34,577 nt of DNA, taken from contig JAUPUU010000272.1 in assembly GCA_030917395.1 (NCBI GenBank), positions 1-34,577 of the forward strand. Reading direction: 5' to 3'. Shown here in pieces: positions 16,227-25,184 of this stretch. The notes beneath the pieces are model-generated. The model saw only the letters and a list, made by a program, of their open reading frames with translations. It ran no database searches and was not told the DNA's origin. The translations under genes were made by a program, and so were the position numbers. The stretch's first letter is position 1; each line of letters opens with the position of its first letter. Source of the DNA: Cyanobacteriota bacterium erpe_2018_sw_21hr_WHONDRS-SW48-000092_B_bin.40 (GTDB lineage: Bacteria; Cyanobacteriota; Vampirovibrionia; Obscuribacterales; Obscuribacteraceae).

Positions 16227-17791
16227 AGATTACGCAGCAGTCTCCAATATCAAATCTGCCGATAGAAAAATCAATGACTAGTCTTGTTCAAAGCCAGCAC
16301 AGGAAGAGCAAATACCTCAGCACTCTAGCAATATCAGTTTTGCTTGTTGCTGCGCACCTCTACTGGCCACTTAGTTGCCGAGCAACCGAAAATACCGTTA
16401 GTGCAGACCATTTTTTGCGCTGCTACAACGAAGCGCTGAGGGCCACACAAGCGCGGCGCTGGCAAGTAGCCTTAGACTTTAACACCGCCGCTTTGCACGA
16501 AGCAAATCAGGCCAGCTCAGAGCGCAGCCGCTATTTGCAAGCACGTCTTTTGCAAGGCTTACTTTTCAATCGCATGGACAAGCCACAAAAGGCCTTTGAG
16601 ACACTAAGCGATCTGCTCAAGCCTCTAACAGCCCAATACGGAAAAAGCAGCAAAGAAGCAGGCAACGCTTATTCGGAGCTAGCAGAAGCCGAGCTTGCTC
16701 TAGGTCAAAACAAAAATGCCGAAGAAAGTGCCCGAAAAGCAATAGGAATCTTTGAGCAAATAGATAAAGAGCATAAAGACAAAGAGAAACATGTTAGCGA
16801 AAGAGAACTGGGGCTGAGTTTTTTACGTTTGGCTCGCGCCCTTGCTAGCCAGGGCTTCAATGAAGACGCTCGCGCCGATTTCTTACGCGCTCGCAATCTG
16901 CTAGCAGCAGAGCCTGGCTACAAAGAACAAGACTTAGCCGATGAGTTAAGACTTGAAGCCATGTTCTTTGGCAAATTAGGCAGCAATAAAACGGCCACCC
17001 AACTCTTTGAAAAAAGTTGCCAACTGAAGGAAGCCCTGTCGGATCCAGAGCAACCAGCACACTTAGCAGGCGAAGTAAAATTCAACTGGGAACACGGCTC
17101 ACCGAGATCCCATGAAATTATCGATCATGAATTTCCCCTGCGATACATTACGGCCAATCACGTTCGCGTTGCCGTAACTGTAATTGATTTATGGGAACTA
17201 GCATCTGTTCTCGTCTGCGTCACCAATTTAGACGATCACAGGAGACCAGTGGGGCTCGGCACAGTCAAAGCTTTTCATGCGCTTATTGACGCCAAAAGCG
17301 GGCTGACAAAACAACTGGCACCACTTACCTATGTTGACCACAAGATTATTGATCGAATTCGCCGCGAAAGAGGCATGTGGGACCTAACTCAAGACAGACC
17401 ATGGCTAGCCAATATTCAAAGAACCCGCAACATTAGAGGTCTCGTGCCACCAAATGGTCACGATCTCTTTCGTGGCCCCAATGTCTTTGGTGTTTGGGGG
17501 GAATGGCCGGGAGTATCACATACGGTGCCAACCCGTGTTTCAGTTTATCCTTCAAGAGAAAACATCTTCAACCGCAACGAAGACGACGATGTTGATACCG
17601 AAGCAGGCCTGATTCGCAATGAAGGGGCGAAGCAAGCCGGTTTAGCCACTATCGCCTTAGAGCCAATGGAATCTCGCACCGGCGAAACTTTTTATATTTA
17701 TCCCAGGGGAGAAGATATCTTAGTACAAGTTGTGGTGGGCAATACGACCTTCGAATTTCCCTTCCATTGCCGCAAACGCCGCATACCCTAG
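16205..17791 (+). CDS. Exported protein with TPR-like helical repeats and a C-terminal beta domain
   Basis: The frame opens with GTG at 16205; ATG at 16274 is more likely in my view because it places a normal signal peptide near the start (MTSLVQSQHRKSKYL, a hydrophobic core, PLSCRATEN). In the long version the N-terminal 24 residues look non-functional. Residues about 70-280 are helical TPR-like repeats (HFLRCYNEALRA..RRWQVALDF, LLQGLLFNRMDKPQKAFETL, AYSELAEAELALGQNKNAEESARKAI, FLRLARALASQGFNEDARADF). From about 300 the rest is beta-rich and unlike any family I recognise. It shares a CTAG with the convergent neighbour, both stops lying within 17788-17791. The product is presumed periplasmic or secreted. 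Confidence 0.8.
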   Translation: MKILELAKITQQSPISNLPIEKSMTSLVQSQHRKSKYLSTLAISVLLVAAHLYWPLSCRATENTVSADHFLRCYNEALRATQARRWQVALDFNTAALHEANQASSERSRYLQARLLQGLLFNRMDKPQKAFETLSDLLKPLTAQYGKSSKEAGNAYSELAEAELALGQNKNAEESARKAIGIFEQIDKEHKDKEKHVSERELGLSFLRLARALASQGFNEDARADFLRARNLLAAEPGYKEQDLADELRLEAMFFGKLGSNKTATQLFEKSCQLKEALSDPEQPAHLAGEVKFNWEHGSPRSHEIIDHEFPLRYITANHVRVAVTVIDLWELASVLVCVTNLDDHRRPVGLGTVKAFHALIDAKSGLTKQLAPLTYVDHKIIDRIRRERGMWDLTQDRPWLANIQRTRNIRGLVPPNGHDLFRGPNVFGVWGEWPGVSHTVPTRVSVYPSRENIFNRNEDDDVDTEAGLIRNEGAKQAGLATIALEPMESRTGETFYIYPRGEDILVQVVVGNTTFEFPFHCRKRRIP

Positions 17792-18666
17792 CAATTTGCT
17801 AAGCACTGAGTAAAGCCTTCGACATAAGTTGGGTATTTCAGCTTAACATCAAGATCTGCCAAGACTTTAGCCGAGCAAATTTGGCGATTTCCCCGCAAAC
17901 TGGGATTGACCTCACTGAGAGGGCTGGACACCGGCAAGGGCAATGAGAGCTGATTACAAAGCCAACTAACAACCTCTAAATGGCTCGTCGGTTTGAGATC
18001 ACCCACCACATACATAGGTGCACTTGCTGACACTGATTGAGCAAGCCATGCTTTGACAATGATCGTGGCTAAATCATCTAGATGTATGCGCGAGACAAAA
18101 TTTGAGCCGTCGCCAGGAAGTCGATAAGTACCACTGAGAAGACGGCGCGGCAAGCCACTATTTGCATCGTAAAGGCCCGGTGCTCTCAAAATCACTGCTT
18201 GCGCAGCCCAAACTTTCTCAGCGTTGAGCCTTACCACGGCGCGCGGATCATCTTCATCAACAGCACTACGCTCATCGATAATACCTGAGGTTTTCCCGTA
18301 AACCCCAGTAGTGGAAATATAAACAGTTGCCTTAGGCTTAGCAGCAATGACAATGTCGCAAAAAACTTGATCCGAATTTCCATCCGGTGGAAAAGAAACT
18401 AGCACATAAGCGTCACGACAAACTTCTTGCAATTGGTCTTGCCAGTGACTTTCACCGGCGGCTTGGTTACTAAGAAGAATCGGCCTGATACCAAGTTCTT
18501 CTAAAGCGGCACCAGATGCAGCGCGAGTTGTGCCCCAAATTTCTAGGGGAAGGCCATTCTTATCGCCGGCCAATAGCTGACGCAAATCAGAATCACTAGA
18601 AAGTAATTTTGTCAGAGCGCGAGCGGTCTGACCAACGCCGAGCAAAACAATTTTATTGAGGCTCAT
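17788..18666 (-). CDS. NAD(P)-binding Rossmann protein (YeeZ-like, extended SDR)
   Basis: A 292-residue protein beginning KIVLLGVGQTARALTKLL, a glycine-rich NAD(P) loop at about 6-18. An STTGVYG segment (about 118-124) corresponds to the SDR catalytic Ser/Thr-Tyr region, followed by LNAEKVW, VILRAPGLYD and the substrate-domain SRIHLDDLATII (about 191-202). This organisation matches YeeZ-like nucleoside-diphosphate-sugar epimerase relatives. The substrate is unknown; Lys of the usual YxxxK pair is not at the canonical spacing, so catalysis is uncertain. Its ATG overlaps the stop of the upstream linker-protein gene (ATGA, 18663-18666), so both belong to one operon. Confidence 0.85.
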   Translation of the reverse strand: MSLNKIVLLGVGQTARALTKLLSSDSDLRQLLAGDKNGLPLEIWGTTRAASGAALEELGIRPILLSNQAAGESHWQDQLQEVCRDAYVLVSFPPDGNSDQVFCDIVIAAKPKATVYISTTGVYGKTSGIIDERSAVDEDDPRAVVRLNAEKVWAAQAVILRAPGLYDANSGLPRRLLSGTYRLPGDGSNFVSRIHLDDLATIIVKAWLAQSVSASAPMYVVGDLKPTSHLEVVSWLCNQLSLPLPVSSPLSEVNPSLRGNRQICSAKVLADLDVKLKYPTYVEGFTQCLANC

Positions 18667-20630
18667 TTCTTTGTATCAAGCGCCAATTCACTAGCGGCTT
18701 CTTCAAAAGATACTCGCATACGCTGACAATAGTGCAATGCCATGAATGCTTGATCAGGACGCAAATGACCACCATCGATAAATCTCTGGCAACTAGTGGC
18801 CGCATCAATGGTTAGCTGATCGAGCTTGCTCGAAGCCAGCAGTACTTTGATGACGTTGGCACCGCCAGTAGCATCAACCTTGGTAGCAGCTTCGACATCA
18901 GCATCTGTCAGCATGCCAGCCTGCTTCAGCAGAGCAACAATCTTGGTTATTTCCTCAACATCAACCTTCTCGGCCTCAGGTCGAGGTACCGGATGACCAG
19001 CCAAGCTCAACTCTTTATGCAGACTATCCACAGCCTCGGGCATGGTCATAGCGCCAGCATGCATTGCTTCTTGCAATCGCAAACCAGCTTTTAGTTGCGT
19101 GGCAGTAATAATGCCAGCCATAACAAGTACTTGACCGAGCTGTGGTTTAACTCTAACAATGGCTTCGTTAGTGGCAGTTGCCTGAATGTTTTCAGGTTCA
19201 ACATATCCACCCCGCTGGTGGGCGCGCCTGACGGCCTCAGCGGCTTTCATCGCCGACAATGTGCCTTGGCTAACGAGAGCTTGAACCTGCAAAGCAGCGT
19301 CAATAGTCGAACTTGGCACCAAACCAGCCTCGACCAAAAATGTACCGAGCATCACCACAGGTCTTTTCTTGACGAGATCTGGGTGCGGCAACATGCCAAG
19401 GTTTGCATATGGATCTGCTGGCACAGGTGCACCACCAGGACCATAAGACACTGGCACGGTAGAAGCCGTACCGAGGCCATCACCAGGCACCGGCTGTGGT
19501 GGCACTGGATAATTAGTCGGATAGCCCGGTGGATAGTTTTGACCCGGTGCAGCTGGATATTGATAATTGGCCGGGTAGTTCGGCGGGTAATTTTGAGGCG
19601 CACCGCTCGGATACTGATAGTTAGGCGGGTAATTAGCCGGATAACCAGGCATATTTGGATAGGGCGGAGGATAGTTAGCTGGGTAATTCGGCGGAATTCC
19701 CGGCGGATAATTTTGAGGCGGACCACTCGGATACTGATAGTTGGGCGGGTAGGCTGGCAGGTTGTGCTCACCAGTATGACCACCAGGCCCAGCAGGAGGG
19801 TAAGGCTGGGGGTAGTTCGGCGGATAATTTGGTGGATAAGGCGGATAATTCGGCGCCTGATTTACTACCTGATTAGGGGCAGCATTACCAGGAAGGGCTG
19901 GATATTGCCCGGAAGCCTGCCCCGGTGCCAGATTCTGAAGCGGTGCCGCAGCCGGATTTGGGGCAGCATCACTAGAATCGCTAGCTCCAGCCAAAGCAGC
20001 AGCGCCAGCAGTCCCAGCACTAATAGATACATTAGTGGGCTCAATCATAAATTCAGAAGTCTGGCTCTTGCTAGAAGAGCTAGACTTCTCAAAAACGGGC
20101 TCAGAAGTATAGAAATCATCACCGGCCAGGTGGGCGGGATAAGAAGTGACAGAGGCATCTGCTGCCGCTCCATCACTAGCAGGAGAGCTAAAGTCAGTCG
20201 ATTCATAAAACGAAGCCGGCCTCTGCTCAGAAGCCGAACTTGAGCTAGCAGAAGAGCTAGAACTAACGGCTGGCCCAGTAGACGAGAAAGTCGAGGGCCT
20301 GGAGTTAGGATCAAATATATTTGGACCATCAGATGGCAGTGAAAGGGTGAGCACGTCGTAAAGCAGCTCCACATCACCGAAACCGGTGCTCCACATTACT
20401 CTAGACTTAGCACCATCTCCTTCATAAAGAGTCCAAATCGGCTCGCCGCTGCCTCCCAACTCTACTCTTACAGTCAAGCTGAAGGGCATCTTCAAGTTTT
20501 CAGAACGCCAAGGCTGCTCTACTGTGCAGGAACGCGACTTAGAAGCAGCATCTAAAAGATTGCGCACATCAGCCAATCGAGGGGTGCGCGACAAGGGATC
20601 AAGGCGAACATATTTCTTCGGACGGTACAT
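18663..20630 (-). CDS. Large linker protein with MshEN/GspE-N-like motifs and Asn-Pro-Tyr-rich tract
   Basis: A 655-residue protein without a signal peptide. The N-terminal domain (about 1-98) includes LADVRNLLDAA, PIWTLYEGDG and ELLYDVLTLS and is shared with the 27903-29522 gene. A Ser/Ala-rich linker (about 110-255) and a tract of NYPP/YPANYP/QYPSGPPQ-type repeats (about 259-375) follow. The C-terminal part has two units matching nearly all positions of the MshEN/GspE-N pattern: 427-450 (LGTFLVEAGL to LQVQ) and 497-520 (LGQVLVMAGI to LRLQ). More distant helical repeats run to a conserved CQRMRVSFEEAASEL near 635-649. Position 1 of the motif is Met or Gln rather than Arg. SD AGGTG precedes the ATG. 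Function unknown; a signalling adaptor is plausible. Confidence 0.85.
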   Translation of the reverse strand: MYRPKKYVRLDPLSRTPRLADVRNLLDAASKSRSCTVEQPWRSENLKMPFSLTVRVELGGSGEPIWTLYEGDGAKSRVMWSTGFGDVELLYDVLTLSLPSDGPNIFDPNSRPSTFSSTGPAVSSSSSASSSSASEQRPASFYESTDFSSPASDGAAADASVTSYPAHLAGDDFYTSEPVFEKSSSSSKSQTSEFMIEPTNVSISAGTAGAAALAGASDSSDAAPNPAAAPLQNLAPGQASGQYPALPGNAAPNQVVNQAPNYPPYPPNYPPNYPQPYPPAGPGGHTGEHNLPAYPPNYQYPSGPPQNYPPGIPPNYPANYPPPYPNMPGYPANYPPNYQYPSGAPQNYPPNYPANYQYPAAPGQNYPPGYPTNYPVPPQPVPGDGLGTASTVPVSYGPGGAPVPADPYANLGMLPHPDLVKKRPVVMLGTFLVEAGLVPSSTIDAALQVQALVSQGTLSAMKAAEAVRRAHQRGGYVEPENIQATATNEAIVRVKPQLGQVLVMAGIITATQLKAGLRLQEAMHAGAMTMPEAVDSLHKELSLAGHPVPRPEAEKVDVEEITKIVALLKQAGMLTDADVEAATKVDATGGANVIKVLLASSKLDQLTIDAATSCQRFIDGGHLRPDQAFMALHYCQRMRVSFEEAASELALDTKK

Positions 20631-20700
20631 GGAGCACCTTTATCTATTTATGGTGAATCAAGATTATCAATGAATTGAAGGCTAGGATCAAGATCGCTCC

Positions 20701-23235
20701 TTAATTGCCAGCGTAATAGGCAGCCGGCCCCTTATCAGACGGTCGATAAAGCGTAATGACATCAGACCAATCACCCACCGGTCGCCCGCGGTCGTCAAGA
20801 GCTCGGGCTTTTATCTCATAGTACCCAGTAACCTGATAATAGCTCGCTGGTAGCTCAATCAAGCCCTGGGCATGGTCACTCTCGAAAATCTGAGCTACTA
20901 CTGAATCACCGGCGCGCTGGTCAAAGGCAAGAAAGTTATCAAACGATTCATTCACTTGAGAAATGGCCAGTTGCATTCTTGTAGCCGTAGGGATATTAGA
21001 AGCATCAAAGTTAAGGCGAACAGGCTCACGGCCCACAAGGTAGTCGCCAGAAGGACGCACCTTAACAGACTGCAAACTCAAGCCCGGCACCATGGAGAGA
21101 TCGTTGATTAAGCGCACATTCTTCACTGCTAAATGACTTGCCCCGCTGAATACGAGCTTAATTCGTCGAATTTTGTCCAAGCCGTACCAACGCCAATAGT
21201 GCGAGAGATGGACATTTATATGGGCCCATCGCAATTTCAACCGACCATCGGGGTTGCGGTCTTCTTTATCAGGAGCAGCTTTTCCTGGCGGTATCGAAAT
21301 TAGCTGCACGACTTGGGAATCTCCGACGAATGGCGCGCCAGGCATGAGATCGTCAAACTGAACGGCTACGGCATAAACGTTAAAACCAGGTTGCAAAGCC
21401 ACATCGAAACTAAGGTAATCAGACTGAAGCGGATCAACATCCAGACCCTCAACTAAAACACCTCCACGCTTGTCGATTTCGTCAAGGGTAAGAGCAGTCT
21501 CCTTGCCGTACTGCGAGAGCTTCGAATGAGCCATTTGCCCTGAAAGGGGAGCTAGCGCTCCAAGCCTAGGGCGCTCGACCATATCAAAATCTATTGAAGA
21601 AGAAGAATGGTCACTAGTAGTTTGTTGAGGCCGATACTTAATCAAATTAAAACGCTTGTCTTTAATTGACCAGACATAAGGACCACTAGCTTGGTTGCTA
21701 AATAAAACTTGCTTGAAACGCGTACTGTTAATTGGTTCTTCAGGGCCAGCTACACTGCTGTGAAAAGTCAAAACCTTATCAGCTATAGACGGTTGCATAA
21801 ACGGCGGTTCGAGCAACTCCCTATAACACAAGCCGAACAGCAAGATATGGGCAGCAGCAAGATTCTTCGGAATTCCCAAAACAATTACCGGCTTTTGCTG
21901 CGATGACACCAGCTTAGCTGACTGCACAGCCAGCTCTCTGACCTGACTGCCACCATCAACCCAGCTGGCGGTGACAGCAAAGCTAATGGCAGCAAATAGC
22001 AGAGCCATCGCCGCAAAGATAGCGGCTAAGGCAACGTCAAGGATGGCCTCAAGCCCTTGCGGTAAAACCAGAGAAGCAGCCTTAGCGTGCTTTCTATCAG
22101 CTAACTTTGGCGCAAATACCAACAACGGTAGAAAAAGAGCCATGGGCAGAGTAAAAAAGTAATAGATTCTTTGATTATGAAGGTCTTGATCTAGGCCCCA
22201 CAATTTATAGAGCGGTAACAAAGCTTGAAACGTCATTATGGCTACGAACAAGAGTCCGCGCCAGTTAATCTGTTGAGTAACCAGACGAACAATAAATAGG
22301 CCAAAAATCACGGCATAAAAACATTCGATAATCAAAACGAAAGCGTCTGGTTGAGGAAAAATGCAGTACGGCAGCGGAAAAACTAAACGACAGAAAGTAA
22401 CTGGATCCGCCCAGCGATAAAACAACAGCGGAGTAAGAGCTTTGCCCATATCGCCAGAGTAGCCACCGATAGGGTCACCCAAGGCTAAGGTTCGCACAAT
22501 AAAGTAGGGCACCAGCAGAAGAAAATAGGGCAAGCTAAACATCAACCAAGGCTTCAAATTCTTTCTAGTGATAGGCTCAGCTAATCCGCGTTGACAAACT
22601 AGCGGCAGTGAAGCAATTACTATAGGCAAACCAACTGCCGACTCCTTACTCAAAAGCGACAGCACATACAAACCCAGAGATAAGCAGTAAAACTTAAGTG
22701 AATCATTCTTGTCGAGCGCCTGCCAACTTCTGATTGCCAGATAGAGAGACGGTAAGTAGAAGACCGCAGCAAGTAAATCAGCGCGACCAGAAATCCAACA
22801 GATATCCTCGCAATGTAGTGGTGATGAGGCAAACAAAGCAGCAGCAGACAAGGCGCAATAGAATGAACGACTAGAACCAAAGTCTTTTGTTAATGCTCGC
22901 ACCGACATAAAGAAGAAAAGAGCAGCTAACCAAGCCAGTATCAAATTAGTAAGGTAATAACCCCACGGCTTTAAACCGTAAATCAGATAGTCGCTCAAGT
23001 ATGTAAAACCAAGCAACGGTCTATAAAAATCGAGTGAAGGCACAGCCAAATAACTTTTGGCAAAATTATCGAAAAGCAGATGGGCTTCGCCATTCATGAC
23101 CCGATAAGCAAACTGCACTTGCCAGGTATCATCGGCCAAAAAATAACCGCTTAAGCAATAACCATAAGAAATGGTAACGACCAGCGCTAAGAAGGCAGCA
23201 GCAAAGCCAAAAGACTTATCGAATGAGTTTTTCAA
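20701..23235 (-). CDS. GT-C-type polytopic membrane glycosyltransferase with C-terminal extracytoplasmic domain
   Basis: An 844-residue protein with about a dozen hydrophobic segments over residues 8-425, then a soluble part of about 420 residues. The first loop after helix 1 carries FLADDTWQ (about 32-39), the acidic pair typical of GT-C lipid-phosphate-dependent sugar transferases. DFYRPLLGFTYLSDYLIYGLKPWGYYLTNL (about 68-97) and SGRADLLAAVFYLPSLYLA are also characteristic of the PMT/TMTC-like branch. The C-terminal part looks like beta-sandwich modules (RPRLGALAPLSG, LSFDVALQPGFNVYA, RIKLVFSGASHLAVKNVRLIN). It probably transfers a sugar to a protein or lipid on the outer face of the inner membrane; donor and acceptor are unknown. 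It lies 70 bp upstream of the linker-protein gene on the same strand. Confidence 0.85.
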   Translation of the reverse strand: MKNSFDKSFGFAAAFLALVVTISYGYCLSGYFLADDTWQVQFAYRVMNGEAHLLFDNFAKSYLAVPSLDFYRPLLGFTYLSDYLIYGLKPWGYYLTNLILAWLAALFFFMSVRALTKDFGSSRSFYCALSAAALFASSPLHCEDICWISGRADLLAAVFYLPSLYLAIRSWQALDKNDSLKFYCLSLGLYVLSLLSKESAVGLPIVIASLPLVCQRGLAEPITRKNLKPWLMFSLPYFLLLVPYFIVRTLALGDPIGGYSGDMGKALTPLLFYRWADPVTFCRLVFPLPYCIFPQPDAFVLIIECFYAVIFGLFIVRLVTQQINWRGLLFVAIMTFQALLPLYKLWGLDQDLHNQRIYYFFTLPMALFLPLLVFAPKLADRKHAKAASLVLPQGLEAILDVALAAIFAAMALLFAAISFAVTASWVDGGSQVRELAVQSAKLVSSQQKPVIVLGIPKNLAAAHILLFGLCYRELLEPPFMQPSIADKVLTFHSSVAGPEEPINSTRFKQVLFSNQASGPYVWSIKDKRFNLIKYRPQQTTSDHSSSSIDFDMVERPRLGALAPLSGQMAHSKLSQYGKETALTLDEIDKRGGVLVEGLDVDPLQSDYLSFDVALQPGFNVYAVAVQFDDLMPGAPFVGDSQVVQLISIPPGKAAPDKEDRNPDGRLKLRWAHINVHLSHYWRWYGLDKIRRIKLVFSGASHLAVKNVRLINDLSMVPGLSLQSVKVRPSGDYLVGREPVRLNFDASNIPTATRMQLAISQVNESFDNFLAFDQRAGDSVVAQIFESDHAQGLIELPASYYQVTGYYEIKARALDDRGRPVGDWSDVITLYRPSDKGPAAYYAGN

Positions 23236-23335
23236 TTTTGTTTGATTTTCGTATGCTACTGTTGAGACCGTAAAATAAATGCATAGCTTTTACTATTACT
23301 TTAGATGGTCCTCTTTATTAACACAAATGGTGATT

Positions 23336-24322
23336 ATGTCAGCGAGCAAAGTCAAGGGCATTTTAGTTAGCGAAAACGGCGGCCCCGACGTTCTCAAGTA
23401 TCAAGATCTTGAAATTAAGGCGCCGGGACCAGGTCAGGCACTCGTCAAAATTGCCGCCTGCGGCGTAAATTTTATCGACATCTATCAACGTATCGGCCGC
23501 TACACTGTGCCATTGCCTTATACCCCTGGCATGGAAGGAGCCGGAGTAGTTGATGCAATTGGCGACAATGTCGACTGTGTCAAAGTAGGCGATAGAGTGG
23601 CTTACAGTAGTACTCTTGGCGCCTACGCCGAAGCGTCCTTAGTGACAGCCAGCGAACTTATACCTCTGCCAGACGAACTATCCTTTGAACAAGGGGCGGC
23701 TTTTCCCCTGCAGGGCATGACCGCTCATTATTTGATCAACGATTTTCGTAAGATTAAAGGCTCAGATACAGTCTTAGTTCACGCAGCAGCGGGCGGCATG
23801 GGTCAACTGTTAGTGCAATGGCTTAAACACCTAAAAGCCACAGTGATTGGCACCGTTTCTACCAGTGCCAAAGCTGACATTGCGAAAGCTTGCGGAGCCG
23901 ACTATGTTATTGACTACAGTAGCAGTGACTTTGTTGAAGAAGTTGCCAAAATAACTTCTGGCAAGGGTTGCGAAATGGTTATAGACGGTGTAGGCAAATC
24001 AACCTTTGCCGGCTCGCTTGAAGCAGTGGCCAGCCACGGTCATGTGGTGCTGTTTGGTTCGGCCAGCGGACCAGCTGAACCAATTGCGCCCAATTCTCTG
24101 CAAAAGCGTTCCATCACCATATCTGGTGGCAGTCTCTTCAATCATTTAAACGACAGAGATGAACTACTGATGAGAGCAAGCGATGTTCTCCATGCCATTA
24201 AAGCTGGCTGGCTCAAGCTAAACATTGAAGAAGTCATCAGCCTGTCTGAAGCCAGCAAAGCCCATGAGCTGTTAGAAAGCAGAAAATCAACAGGCAAAAT
24301 CGTTCTTTCAACAACTAAATAA
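23336..24322 (+). CDS. NADPH:quinone oxidoreductase (zeta-crystallin type, zinc-free MDR)
   Basis: A full-length medium-chain dehydrogenase/reductase of the QOR branch. GPGQALVKIAACGVNFIDIYQRIGRY and PLPYTPGMEGAGVVDAIG are the usual N-terminal catalytic part, and the NADPH loop is AAAGGMGQLLVQWLK, followed by ATVIGTVST and the GADYVIDYSS strand. No zinc ligands are visible, as expected for quinone reductases. It carries out one-electron quinone reduction in the cytoplasm. The frame is open from ATG 23279, but the 19 extra residues (MHSFYYYFRWSS...) are absent from the family; ATG 23336 (MSASKVKGI) fits family length. It is followed after 13 bp by proC, so both form an operon. The GT-C gene is divergent. 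Confidence 0.95.
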   Translation: MSASKVKGILVSENGGPDVLKYQDLEIKAPGPGQALVKIAACGVNFIDIYQRIGRYTVPLPYTPGMEGAGVVDAIGDNVDCVKVGDRVAYSSTLGAYAEASLVTASELIPLPDELSFEQGAAFPLQGMTAHYLINDFRKIKGSDTVLVHAAAGGMGQLLVQWLKHLKATVIGTVSTSAKADIAKACGADYVIDYSSSDFVEEVAKITSGKGCEMVIDGVGKSTFAGSLEAVASHGHVVLFGSASGPAEPIAPNSLQKRSITISGGSLFNHLNDRDELLMRASDVLHAIKAGWLKLNIEEVISLSEASKAHELLESRKSTGKIVLSTTK

Positions 24323-24335
24323 TCAGGTAATACAA

Positions 24336-25169
24336 ATGCTAGCGAAAAAAACATTGGCCGTGGTTGGTGTAGGCAAACTAGGCGAAGCTCTAATTTCCGG
24401 ACTACTTAAAAACAGCTCCCTGGCAGCAGAAGACATCACCGGCTCTGTGGGTAAAACTACATCAGTAGAGCGAGTAGAGAAAAAGCTCGGCATCAAAGTT
24501 TCACAGAACAACATTGAGACAGTGAAGGGCAAAGACATCATCTTGCTGGCAGTAAAGCCACAAAATATGGACCGTGTTCTAAAAGAGCTAAAAGAAACGA
24601 TTACGCCGAACCAATTAGTAATTTCAGTGGCGGCATCAGTAACTTCGTCTTTCGTACAAGAGCGATTAAAAGAAGGGGTGCCAGTGGTGCGGGCAATGCC
24701 CAATACGCCTTCGGTTATAAATGCTGGGATGGCAGGGCTTTGCGCAGGCATCCATGCAAATGCCGAACAAATTGCAGTGGCAGAGGCCATCTTCAAATGT
24801 GTAGGCGAAACAGTCTTTGTGGACGAATCACTTATGGATGCGGTGACTGCCCTTTCAGCTAGTGGCCCTGCCTACTTATACGTGGTGGTTGAATCTCTGG
24901 CCGAAGCCGGCGTCAAGCTTGGAATTCCAAGGGAAACTGCAACTTTACTGGCTGCTCAAACAATGTTTGGCGCAGCAAAAATGGTACTCGATTCAAAAGC
25001 TCACCCAGCAATGCTTAAAGATACAGTGACAACACCAGCTGGCTGTACTATTGACGGCCTGATGGAGCTTGAAGAAGGCAAACTGAGAGTGACTCTAATT
25101 AAGGCTGTTGTGAAAGCGGCAGAAAGAGCCAGAGAATTGGTCAACAGCCAAACTCAAACCTATAAGTAA
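24336..25169 (+). CDS. proC: Pyrroline-5-carboxylate reductase
   Basis: A 277-residue enzyme for the last step of proline synthesis: NAD(P)H-dependent reduction of pyrroline-5-carboxylate. The Rossmann loop is VVGVGKLGEALISGLL (about 9-24). LLAVKPQNMDRVL, VRAMPNTPSVINAGMAGLC, SASGPAYLYVVVESLAEAGVKLG and TTPAGCTIDGLMELEEGKLR are the family's conserved blocks, and length is normal. An AGG lies 8 bases before the ATG. It sits 13 bp downstream of the quinone oxidoreductase on the same strand, with no obvious metabolic link. It converges on the LRR protein gene with a 15-bp gap. Confidence 0.98.
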   Translation: MLAKKTLAVVGVGKLGEALISGLLKNSSLAAEDITGSVGKTTSVERVEKKLGIKVSQNNIETVKGKDIILLAVKPQNMDRVLKELKETITPNQLVISVAASVTSSFVQERLKEGVPVVRAMPNTPSVINAGMAGLCAGIHANAEQIAVAEAIFKCVGETVFVDESLMDAVTALSASGPAYLYVVVESLAEAGVKLGIPRETATLLAAQTMFGAAKMVLDSKAHPAMLKDTVTTPAGCTIDGLMELEEGKLRVTLIKAVVKAAERARELVNSQTQTYK

Positions 25170-25184
25170 ATAAGCCAAAACAAG

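Noticed and set aside
19500-19870. The NYPP-coding DNA as a CRISPR or satellite array
   Set aside because: The repeats are in frame, irregular in length and fully explained by the protein's Asn-Pro-Tyr-rich linker.
19095-20243. A 382-codon plus-strand open frame antisense to the NYPP protein gene
   Set aside because: It is Ile/Arg/Ser-rich with internal repeats that mirror the Pro/Tyr codon repeats of the minus-strand gene, has no family resemblance and no Shine-Dalgarno. It is a shadow of the repeat.
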